From NCBI GenBank assembly GCA_013416795.1, contig RQSC01000028.1, positions 1,103,502 through 1,137,461 on the forward strand: a stretch of 33,960 nt of DNA, given 5' to 3'. Below are positions 9,145-17,750 of this stretch, one piece after another; position 1 is the first letter of the stretch, and every line of letters starts with the position of its first letter. This DNA is from Prasinococcaceae sp. CCMP 1430. Lineage: Eukaryota; Prasinodermophyta; Palmophyllophyceae; Prasinococcales; Prasinococcaceae. The notes under the pieces are model-generated. The model saw nothing but the letters and a program-made list of their open reading frames with translations. It did not search any database and was not told the origin of the DNA. The position numbers and the translations under genes are program-made.

Positions 9145-12100
9145 ATGGTGCTGGAGGGACACGGCGCGGCGGGCGGCGCGAGCGGCGGCATGCCGCTCAG
9201 AGCGTGTCCTGAGGCGGAAGGTGGAGCACCTTCCGAGCAAGCGACGAGTGCTCCCGCCGATGCCTCCGGTGTGGGCACCGACGGCGGCGGCGCAAAAGCC
9301 GCGAAGGAAGCAGCGGGCCTCGCGCGCGTGCGACGGCTGATGGACACGGGCACGCCTTCGCCGGGTTCCACACGTTCCGTGCTGCCGAGCCCCGGACTCA
9401 ATCACGGCGCGAGAGCTATCGCCGACTCGCACACCAGCGTCTCGGCGCGCACGAGCAGCAGCAGCGACGAGGACGTGGAAGACGTCGTGCCGTTCTCGAA
9501 TTCGCGGTCGCGATGGAGTCTGCTGCGCAAGCTGAAGACGGTGGAGACGGACGAGCGCACGGGCACTATCACGCACACGCAGAACGTCACGGCGCACAAG
9601 CCAAAGGCCGGCGTGAAGTCTGCGGCGCAGTCGCTTACCGCCAAGCGCTTGGGGAAGGATCTGAGCTACTTCGGCAGCGCGCTTGATCAGAAGGGCCAGA
9701 AGAGCAAGCTGTCGCGGCTCAGGCTCAGGGAGGGCGCGGTTTTGGCGAATAAGCCACAGGGTCGGTCGAGCATATCCGACCGCCTGCGGCAGGTGTTCGG
9801 CAACAGCCCCGTCATCGACAGGTTGCAGATTGCCGATATCTACGCCGAAAGCTCGCTCGGCGGACGTCTCGGAAAGACGGAGACCGTGGGCACGACGTCT
9901 ACGTTCGTGATCAAATCGCTCGCGTCGCACATCAAGCTAGAGCCCGCCGATTTTTGCGTATGCGTGCGGCGGGGCCCTGGCAGCCCTTCGTTCTTCGTCT
10001 CCTCCGCATCCAAAGGTCGTAAACGCCCGGCGAACCACCAGGGGCCGCAGTTGTTCCTTGTCGAGTGGGTGCCACCCACGAGTGGTACGTACGTGATTTC
10101 CGTAAATTGCTGCGGCCAGCCGGTCAGGGGTTCTCCCTTCAAGTTCGCGGTCGAGTCGAGCCGTAGCATGCCACAGATGTGTCTCATGACCGGCCCAGGC
10201 CTCAAAGAGCAGCTAGTGGGCACGCGCAACATTTTCAGCATCATCGCACGTGACCAGGCGCAGCGCCAGCGTTCCTCTGGCGGTGACAACTTCTCTGCAA
10301 CCATATCGGGGCCGGGCGAGGTGCGCGGTCTCGCAGTGTGCGACAACGACGACGGAACGTACGACGTGCCCTTCCATGTGCGCATCCCGGGCACGTACAC
10401 CGTGGAGGTCGCGCTCGACGGCGTAGCCATCAAGGGCTCGCCCTGCAAAGTGGACGCGCTAGTCGGCAGGGCGCACGCGCGCTCGACCATCTTGAGCGGC
10501 CCGGGCATCGCCGACGCCCGTGCAGGCGATTTCACCTCTTTCAATATTCAGGCGTGCGACCGCTATGGCAACCAGCTGCGCACGGGCGGCGCGAACTTTA
10601 CCGCAATTCTCATTACCGCGCGCAGTCAGGCCGCTGTCAAGGACGCAGCCTCAGTTGCGTCCGTGACGGACGTCACGCTCGAGGGCAGATCCGGAAGAGA
10701 CAACAGGCTGCTCGGCCCTTCGCGAGGCGGCCGCTCGACCGAGACGCTCATCAACGACGACGGCACCATCGACTGCACCAAATTGACGCAGCGCAAGACC
10801 GCGCCACGCGAGGACCTCAGCATTGTGGTAATCGACAACGGCGATGGCACTTACAAGGTGCGCTATCGCGTCGACAAGTGCGGTCAGCATCTGCTGCGAG
10901 TTGCCCTCGATGGCGTGACGTGCACCGAACATTGGTTGCCGGTGAGCGTGAAGAGTGGCTCGTCGCACTCTATGGGCTGCAGGGTTGAAGGCGCCGCGCC
11001 GCATTCTGTCGTCGCCGGCGATGCCGTCACCGCCCGTGTTGTTGCTGCGGATCGCTTTGGAAACCTGCGCGGCGTTGGTGGCGATGCCTTCAAGGTGCAG
11101 GTCAAACAGACCGGTGGCAAGACGCCTGGGCATGATCACGAAAAGGGCTCGCACCAGACGGCGCAGGACATACAAGTGCAGACAAGCGTGGTCGACCACG
11201 GGGATGGCTCGTACGATGTGTCCTGGATGTCTTCGCTCGCGGGCACGTACCAGACCACCGTGCTGCTAGAGGGGCCGGACGGGCGCGACGGCGCGGGTTG
11301 TGTGCTGGGCAGCCCCTTCCCGACGGTGGTGACGCCAGCGGAAGCGCACATACCTGTGTGCAAAGCCGCAGGTGGCGACGTATTTGAGACGCACTCGGGC
11401 GTGGACTCGTACATTCATCTTCGCATGCTGGACAAGTTCGGGAACGCAATCAGGCAGGCAGAGGTGAAGCTCGCTTCGAGCGTGGAAGGCCCCGGCCCGA
11501 TGGCCGTCGAGATGGCGCAGAGCGTGGAAAACGGCGAGTATGTCGTTGTGTACAACTCGAGCACGGCAGGAACGTACTTGATTCGCATTTTCGACGCAAA
11601 GACCGACGAGTCGATCGAGGGCTCCCCTTTTCAGGTACTCGTGTACCCAGGACCCGTGTCAGCCACAGACTGCTTCGCGAGCACGAGGGTGGCGCTTGCA
11701 AGGGGCAGCGGCGCTCTCTGCGATGTCGGCGAGGATCCGTCAAAACACTGGGGCGAGGTCGTCGAGTCGGTACTGACCTCGATGAGCGCTGGCGTGCCGC
11801 AGGAGTTTATGCTCGTGGCGCGCGACGCCAACGGCAACAGGACCGAGATTGCTCAAGAAAGCGGATTCGCAGTGGAACTGGTGCTCGCACAGCCCACCGG
11901 AGACGCGCGGCAGGCGGCCCTCGGTCAAGCAATTATAGTGTCGGCAGATGGCGACATCGACGCCGGCTTGGCGGGCGCCGCGGCGGAGGCAGGTCTCTGT
12001 TGCAAGGGCACCGTGGAGAGCGAGGGCAGCGGCGAGTATTGCGTGCGCTTCACCCCCGCGGTGGCGGGCGAGTACCAGTTGCACGTGCTGTTGGATGGCG

Positions 12101-14016
12101 TAGCGATACATGCACCGCTGCCGGCGAAAGTACGCCCAGGTGAACCGTGCGGGCCTACTTCGCTGGCGGTTGGACGTGGCTGCAAAATCGCTCGCGCCGG
12201 GCTGTCCGCGCGCTTCCGCATCGTGGTGGCGGACAGGTGCCACAACAGGGTGAAGCACGGCGGTGCCAACGTCATTCTTGACATAGAAAGGGTTCTGACA
12301 GCCGAGGAGGAAGCCGAGGACAAAGCGGAGCTGGAACGCATCGCAGACGTCAAGGCGAGCCCCGAGCTGGCCTCACCCACGCTCGCGCTCACGCGTTCGA
12401 GCGTCCCGGATGATGTCTATGAGCTGGTGAAAGATGCTGCTGCGGCGAAGCGCGCCGGTGGCACTACCGACTGTGCCGCACCGTACGAGTCCGGAGCTAC
12501 AAGCGCTGGCTCCAGCGACGGCGCCAGTAGCAGCGGTGGTGGCAAGGAGGCCATTCCTCCACCTGCCATGGCGCGTAAGGTCAGCATCTTCCGTGCTGCA
12601 TCCATGCGTGGCTCGACGCTCGGCGGGCTGGTCGCCCGCGCGCCCGCGATGGGCGCCCGCGTGCGCAAGGTGCACCACTCGGTGAAGAAATGTACGATCA
12701 ACAACAACCACGACGGCAGCTACACGGTCCGCTGGATGACCCCTTTAGGAGGCCAGTACCGCCTGGCGATGACGGTGGACGGTGAACCGCTGGGCGGCAC
12801 GCCATGCTCTGTGGATGTGCTGCCTGGTTCCACGAGCACCTCCAAATGCATGGTCATGATCACGAGCCCACGGATTGCGGTCGCGGGGGCACCGGTGGCC
12901 GTCGCTGTAGAGGCGCGTGACCGCTTCGGCAATCGACGCGACGCGGGCGGCGACCGCTTTGCGCTGCGACTGCAGCCGCTGAGCAACTTGGATGCGATGG
13001 GCACCGACACATGGCTCATCCCGCCAATGCGCGCCGACGCCGAAGACCACGAGGATGGCACATATACGGCGACCTTCGTTCCCAAACTCTCTGTGGAATA
13101 TGCGCTTCACGTGACCTTCGTAGGCGGAGCTACAGTCGACGGCGAGGACGTCGAAGGGGTTGGGCAGACCTTCCATAGCGATCGCATCACGGTGGTTCCA
13201 GCATTGCCGCACGCGCCGAGCTGCCGCGCATGCGGCACTGGGCTGGCTTGCGCGCGCCAAGGGGTGCGCGCGGTGTTCGAGCTGCACCTGTACGACGCGC
13301 ACGGCAACGCCATCATTGAGGACGTGCCGTGCGGACCCGTCGAGGGCGACGCGGGCTTGGACGTGTACATCGAATGTGCGTCGACAGGTAGCGAGGGCGG
13401 CATTGGCGGCATTCACCGCGCGCTGTCTGGCGCCAACGGCGTTTACGAGGTGACCTGGCGGCCGAGCGGTGAGGGCCTGCACCGGGTGCATCTGAAGGTC
13501 TTCGGCGACCACGTGCCAGGGTCGCCTTTCGCGGTCAACGTCGACGGAGAGGAAATATCGCGCAAGGATTTCGACGACATGGACGAAGCTATGCTCGTGG
13601 CCGCGCGAGAGGCTGGCCGCGCGCCGCCCACACTATGGGACCCCGAGTCAAAGCCGCCCACTCGCACGCACAGGCTGCCCCTGGTGTCGCGCACGAGCGT
13701 TCCCACGGCGGCGTTGGCACCCCTCTCGCAACGCACCTCATCGTTGTGCTCGCTTGCAGCGTCGTCGTTCGACCACGAGCGGTATGCCTACCGCAAGCAG
13801 GCCACCCTCACGCACTGGGGCATCCGCAAGATGGTGTCGAGCTTTGCACCGGTCGTGCCGGCGTCGCCAAGGGCGCCCGAGGCGCTGATGAAATGGAAGG
13901 GGCGCCACAGGCGCCTCGGCGGCCCCACCATGGCGGAGCGCAAGGCGGCCAAGCCCTTCGAGAGCCCCATCGCGCACTTGGTCGGCCTCGATGTGCTTGG
14001 TGGACCCAGCACATGA
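9145..14016 (+). CDS. Filamin/ABP280-repeat protein without calponin-homology domains
   Basis: A 1623-residue single-exon protein built from about nine filamin-type immunoglobulin repeats. By base position these are roughly 9925-10158, 10159-10461, 10468-10959, 10960-11335, 11341-11650, 11650-12138, 12139-12826, 12829-13200 and 13201-13560. Each shows parts of the family pattern: D-x-x-G-N, GDGTY/GSY, AGTY and GSPF (for example DNDDGTYDVPFHVRIPGTY). Repeats 3 and 7 carry long Ser/Ala/charged loop insertions. The N-terminal 260 residues are low complexity and basic, with an acidic serine patch (SSSDEDVEDVV). No actin-binding CH domain is seen. Repeat-only filamin proteins act as scaffolds, so a cytoskeletal or membrane-skeleton role is inferred. 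I chose the ATG at 9145 (GCGATGG context); the frame is open further upstream, with a possible ATG at 8929. Confidence 0.85.
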   Translation: MVLEGHGAAGGASGGMPLRACPEAEGGAPSEQATSAPADASGVGTDGGGAKAAKEAAGLARVRRLMDTGTPSPGSTRSVLPSPGLNHGARAIADSHTSVSARTSSSSDEDVEDVVPFSNSRSRWSLLRKLKTVETDERTGTITHTQNVTAHKPKAGVKSAAQSLTAKRLGKDLSYFGSALDQKGQKSKLSRLRLREGAVLANKPQGRSSISDRLRQVFGNSPVIDRLQIADIYAESSLGGRLGKTETVGTTSTFVIKSLASHIKLEPADFCVCVRRGPGSPSFFVSSASKGRKRPANHQGPQLFLVEWVPPTSGTYVISVNCCGQPVRGSPFKFAVESSRSMPQMCLMTGPGLKEQLVGTRNIFSIIARDQAQRQRSSGGDNFSATISGPGEVRGLAVCDNDDGTYDVPFHVRIPGTYTVEVALDGVAIKGSPCKVDALVGRAHARSTILSGPGIADARAGDFTSFNIQACDRYGNQLRTGGANFTAILITARSQAAVKDAASVASVTDVTLEGRSGRDNRLLGPSRGGRSTETLINDDGTIDCTKLTQRKTAPREDLSIVVIDNGDGTYKVRYRVDKCGQHLLRVALDGVTCTEHWLPVSVKSGSSHSMGCRVEGAAPHSVVAGDAVTARVVAADRFGNLRGVGGDAFKVQVKQTGGKTPGHDHEKGSHQTAQDIQVQTSVVDHGDGSYDVSWMSSLAGTYQTTVLLEGPDGRDGAGCVLGSPFPTVVTPAEAHIPVCKAAGGDVFETHSGVDSYIHLRMLDKFGNAIRQAEVKLASSVEGPGPMAVEMAQSVENGEYVVVYNSSTAGTYLIRIFDAKTDESIEGSPFQVLVYPGPVSATDCFASTRVALARGSGALCDVGEDPSKHWGEVVESVLTSMSAGVPQEFMLVARDANGNRTEIAQESGFAVELVLAQPTGDARQAALGQAIIVSADGDIDAGLAGAAAEAGLCCKGTVESEGSGEYCVRFTPAVAGEYQLHVLLDGVAIHAPLPAKVRPGEPCGPTSLAVGRGCKIARAGLSARFRIVVADRCHNRVKHGGANVILDIERVLTAEEEAEDKAELERIADVKASPELASPTLALTRSSVPDDVYELVKDAAAAKRAGGTTDCAAPYESGATSAGSSDGASSSGGGKEAIPPPAMARKVSIFRAASMRGSTLGGLVARAPAMGARVRKVHHSVKKCTINNNHDGSYTVRWMTPLGGQYRLAMTVDGEPLGGTPCSVDVLPGSTSTSKCMVMITSPRIAVAGAPVAVAVEARDRFGNRRDAGGDRFALRLQPLSNLDAMGTDTWLIPPMRADAEDHEDGTYTATFVPKLSVEYALHVTFVGGATVDGEDVEGVGQTFHSDRITVVPALPHAPSCRACGTGLACARQGVRAVFELHLYDAHGNAIIEDVPCGPVEGDAGLDVYIECASTGSEGGIGGIHRALSGANGVYEVTWRPSGEGLHRVHLKVFGDHVPGSPFAVNVDGEEISRKDFDDMDEAMLVAAREAGRAPPTLWDPESKPPTRTHRLPLVSRTSVPTAALAPLSQRTSSLCSLAASSFDHERYAYRKQATLTHWGIRKMVSSFAPVVPASPRAPEALMKWKGRHRRLGGPTMAERKAAKPFESPIAHLVGLDVLGGPST

Positions 14017-14234
14017 CCGGAGGGAGGGGTTTGGTTTTGGCCAGCGATCAGAAACGTTAACGTTGGGGGAACACCAATTGTCCGCAATTGACGCCGCGCT
14101 GTCTCCTGCGGGCAGCAGGTTGTCGGACGCCGCCACTGCGCGCGCGCGCGCGCGCTGCACATAGATCCCGCCCGAGCGACCGCGACCGCCTTCCCCAGCC
14201 CCACCGCACCCGCGCCCCCTGCCCGGCGCACGCG
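14017..14234. other. Gap between filamin and UCH genes
   Basis: This 218-bp tandem gap holds the 3' region of one gene and the 5' region of the next. An alternating (CG)n tract lies around 14140-14157. No frame is seen. Confidence 0.5.
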
Positions 14235-14984
14235 ATGGCCTCCCCGGGGCCCGCGCCGACGGGCCGCTGGCTGCCGCTCGAGAGCAACCCGGACATGCTC
14301 AACGCGTTCGCGCGGCGGCTCGGCGCGCCCGCGGGCTGGACGTTCGGCGACATCTATGGCACCGATCCGGACCTGCTCGCGTTTGTGCCACGGCCCGTCG
14401 TTGCGGTGGTGCTGCTCTTCCCGATGACGGCGGCGATCGCCAAGGCCAAGGCCGAGCAGGCGGATGAGGTCCAGGCGAAGGGGCAGCCGCACCTGCCCGC
14501 GCAGGGCACCGGCGGCGCGCCGTTCTACCTGACGCAGCACGACGGGCTCGGAAACGCTTGCGGGACAATTGCAGCTGTGCACGCGCTGGCGAACGCGCGT
14601 GCAGCGGGGCTCGCACCCACGGAAGGCTCGGTGCTGGCCACCTTCCTCGCCGAAGCCGATCCGCTGAGCGCCGATGACCGCGGCTGGGCGCTCACGCGGG
14701 CGACGGCTGTGCACGACGCGAGCGAGTCCGAGGCATCGGGCGCCAACGCACAGACGGCGTGCCCCGACCGCGACGACAAGGTCGACCATCACTTCATCGC
14801 GTTCGTGCACTGCGCCGGGCGCCTCGTCGAGTGCGACGGTCGCAAGGCGGGCCCCATTGATCATGGCCCCACCACTCCGGACACGCTCCTCGAGGACGCC
14901 TGTGCGGCCATCAAGGCCAACTTCATGGAGAAGGACCCCGACAACATGGGCTTCAATATGATGGCACTCTCGCGCACGGACTGA
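14235..14984 (+). CDS. Ubiquitin C-terminal hydrolase (UCH, peptidase C12 family)
   Basis: A 249-residue, single-exon cysteine deubiquitinase, close to the 220-240 residues of UCH-L1/L3. It releases ubiquitin from small adducts and precursor extensions in the cytosol or nucleus. Catalytic residues can be read: Cys109 in GLGNACGTIAAVHALA, His186 in VDHHFIAFVH and Asp201 in VECDGRK, followed by PIDHGP as in UCH-L3. The oxyanion glutamine is probably Gln101. It lies eight residues before the cysteine, where the family usually has six, so the loop is two residues longer. The N-terminus (RWLPLESNPDMLNAF) also matches the family. The start ATG at 14235 is the first in frame. The gene follows filamin on the same strand. 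Confidence 0.93.
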   Translation: MASPGPAPTGRWLPLESNPDMLNAFARRLGAPAGWTFGDIYGTDPDLLAFVPRPVVAVVLLFPMTAAIAKAKAEQADEVQAKGQPHLPAQGTGGAPFYLTQHDGLGNACGTIAAVHALANARAAGLAPTEGSVLATFLAEADPLSADDRGWALTRATAVHDASESEASGANAQTACPDRDDKVDHHFIAFVHCAGRLVECDGRKAGPIDHGPTTPDTLLEDACAAIKANFMEKDPDNMGFNMMALSRTD

Positions 14985-15128
14985 GGAACGCCAGGCGGTC
15001 GCGCGCTGCTGTAAACATACCGCTGACTGTACTAGCTAGAAGATCACACCTCGAGCGCGAGCGCGAGCGCACGCTACGCATGGTCGACACACGGACTCTC
15101 TTACGCAGCGATATAGGATTGCGTCCTG

Positions 15129-16135
15129 TCACGAGGCGCCCGCAGCGCGCGCTGTGCTCGCAGATGACGAGCGCGTGGGCGGCCTCGCACTCGCAGATGC
15201 TGTGGAGGGCCGGCTGGCCGCATCCCCGGGGGAAGCACGAGCGCCGTGAGGAGCGGCGGCGGTCCTGTTGGCAGCGGCAGCGGCGGCCGTGAAAGCCCGT
15301 TGTCCACCGAGGCGAGCCTCCTCCCGCGCTCTCTTCGCAATCGCGGCCTCGCGCTTGCGGCGCGCGCCAGCCTCGCGCTCCACCTGCTTGGCAGCCAGCT
15401 CAGCCTCGAAGCCCACCGCGCCAGGCGCACGGGCCTTCCGCCGCTCCTGAAGCTCGGTCTCTTTCCTGAGCTCCTCCTTGGCCTCGCGCGCTCTGCGCGC
15501 CGCAGCCTTCGCCTCGCGCTCCTCCCGCAGCATGCGCGCGGTCTCCGCGCGCCTCTCGAGGCGCTCCTCGAAGTGGCGATTGAATCTCGCTTCATCGCGC
15601 AGGCGCCAATCGAGGCGCTCCCTTCCAACGAGCTCGCCCCCGGCCTTGTCGCGCCACGCATTGAGCCTCTCGTATGCCTTCTCGCGGTCGAGCATGGCCA
15701 GATATTCCGAGCGCTCCTTGGCCTTCGCCAGCGCCCTAGGTCCCTTGGGACCGCCGCGAATGCGCTCTTCCTCCTCAGCCTTTGCAGCGGCGCGCGCTGC
15801 CGCGCGCGCAACCAAGCGCTCCTCTTCCTGGCGCTTGATCCGCTCCTCCCTCGCGCGCCGCGCCTTGTTCAGCCGAGACCGGCGGTGCCGACACTCCTGT
15901 CAGCGCTGCGCGCAATGCGCGCCTTCCCCGCAGAGAGAGCGCGAGCGCGGGGGAACACTCCACTAGAGCTGACATCACGTACCTCGAGGCGTTCGCGGAT
16001 CACCGCGCCGCGTTGCTTGTCCGTGGCGGCGCGGCGCTCTTCGGCCGCGCGCTCAGCGGCTGCTTTGGCTTCATGACGCTGGCGGATGCCCTCTGCGCGC
16101 GCCGCGTCCGTCGCCGCGCCGCGGGCCGCGAGCAT
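15129..16135 (-). CDS. Coiled-coil, Glu/Arg/Ala-rich protein
   Basis: Two exons, 16135-15983 and 15896-15129, joined across an 86-bp intron 15982-15897 (GTACGT...CAG, phase 0). Splicing gives a continuous helix (RERLE followed by ECRHRRSRLNKARR). The 306 residues from the ATG at 16135 are almost entirely charged helix with heptad-like Glu/Arg/Leu/Ala. Two less repetitive patches, SEYLAMLDREKAYERLNAW and the RERLDWRLRDEARFNRHFEE region, stand out, and the last 40 residues are Ala/Ser/Thr/Pro-rich. The frame stays open beyond 16135 to at least 16225 without an ATG, so more N-terminal sequence on another exon is possible. I do not recognise a family; cytoskeletal or flagellar coiled-coil proteins look similar. 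It is head-to-head with YchF and tail-to-tail with UCH. Confidence 0.65.
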
Positions 16136-16345
16136 GGCCTCCTCGCGTTTCAAACGCGCCCGACGCGACGCTGGCGCCGTCGCTGCGCCCAAGGCGCTCG
16201 CATCGCTCGAGCTGGCGGTGCGCAAGCTGCGCTCGCTGCTGCTGCGGGACGCACCGCCGCGATCCGTGCCACCTGAAATTCCTGCCTTCCGGATTCCGGC
16301 ATTGCTACCGAGCCGTGCCTCTGCGGCCTGCGCACGGCGCGCGCG

Positions 16346-17627
16346 GTGGCGCGCTCCGGGCTGCGCACGGGCATCGTCGGCCTGCCCAACGTTGGCAAGA
16401 GCACCATGTTCAACGCCATGGTCGAGAACGGCAAGGCAGAGGCTGCCAACTACCCCTTCTGCACGATAGGTGCGCGGCAGCGTGCTCTAGTTAGCGTATC
16501 CTCCTTCCCTACGCGTGCAAGCGCAGGGCTGACGCGCGTCGCCGCCGGCGGGCACTGTGCGCACTTCGCCTCACCTCGCGGCGCAGACTCTGTGGGGGCT
16601 GACCCAACGCCGCCCTCGCTGCCCACCAGAACCCAACGTGGGCCTCGTGACCGTCCCCGACCCGCGTCTCGCGAAGCTCGCGGATATGTCCAGCTCGGCG
16701 AAAGTCATCCCCACGACGGTCGAGTTCGTTGACATCGCCGGCCTGGTGAAGGGCGCGTCGAAGGGCGAGGGCCTCGGCAACAAGTTCCTCTCGCACATCC
16801 GCGAGGTGGACATGGTGGTGCAGATGGTCCGATGCTTCGAGGACGGCGACGTCGTCCACGTCGACGGGCGCGTCGACCCGGTGGCAGACGTCGACACCAT
16901 CAACGTGGAGCTCGCGCTGCGCGACATCGAGCAGATCGAACAGCGCCTGGAGCGACTGGGCAAGAAGGGGCGTGACAAGGAGGCCCAGGCGCGCAACGAG
17001 ATTGAGGCCGCCGCGCTGCAAAAGCTGCTTCCCGTCCTGGAGGAAGGCAAGCCCGCGCGGAACGTGGACCTCAATGATGATGAGCGCGCGCTCGTCGCCC
17101 AGCTGTGCCTGCTGACGATGAAGCCCGTCATCTACGCCGCCAACGTGTCGGAGGACGACCTCGCGGACAAGGGCGCGTCCAACGAGCACGTCGGCAAGCT
17201 GCGCGAGTACGCCGAGGCGGATGCTGCGCCGGTGGTCGTCGTTTCCGCTGCGGTGGAGGCCGAGCTCGCCGATCTCGACGACGAGGAGGCGGCGGAGTAC
17301 CTCGAGGCCCTCGGTGTCACCGAGGGTGGCCTTGGCTCGCTTGTGAACGCCACGTATTCCAAGCTCGGCCTGCGCACGTACTACACGACCGGGGAGACCG
17401 AGAGCCGCGCGTGGACAATCAAAGTTGGCGACACCGCCCCGCAAGCTGCGGGTGTCATTCACGGTGACTTCGAGCGCGGATTCATTGCTGCCGACACCAT
17501 CGCGTACGATGACTTCGTCGAGCTAGGAGGCGCAAAGGGGGCCAAGGAGGCCGGCAAGCTGCGCATCGAGGGCAAGACGTACGTTGTGGAGGACGGCGAC
17601 GTGCTTGAGTTCAAGTTCAACGTGTAG
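16346..17627 (+). CDS. Bacterial-type YchF/Obg-like GTP/ATP-binding protein, probably organellar
   Basis: Exons up to 16469 and 16630-17627, intron 16470-16629 (GTGCGC...CAG, phase 1). Splicing restores the family sequence NYPFCTI-EPNVGLV. The G1 loop is [12 protein letters not shown], and [19 protein letters not shown] is the G3 region. The TGS domain is at the end ([47 protein letters not shown]). YchF proteins hydrolyse ATP and bind ribosomes. The wording [19 protein letters not shown] is closer to the bacterial/plastid type than to cytosolic OLA1, so a plastid or mitochondrial copy is likely. No in-frame ATG exists between the stop at 16274 and the G1 loop. The start, with any transit peptide, must be on an upstream exon, not located; 16346 is simply where the conserved frame begins. 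Confidence 0.9.
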
Positions 17628-17750
17628 CTGTTGTTTTCTAAATTACATAATTTACGGCGGCTTGCGCGAGTGCGAGGCGCGCGCAGCCTGACGAAAGTCG
17701 CTACCGGAGCCAGCCTCCTTCCTTCCTGCGGCCGGTGACGCCCCTTCGGA

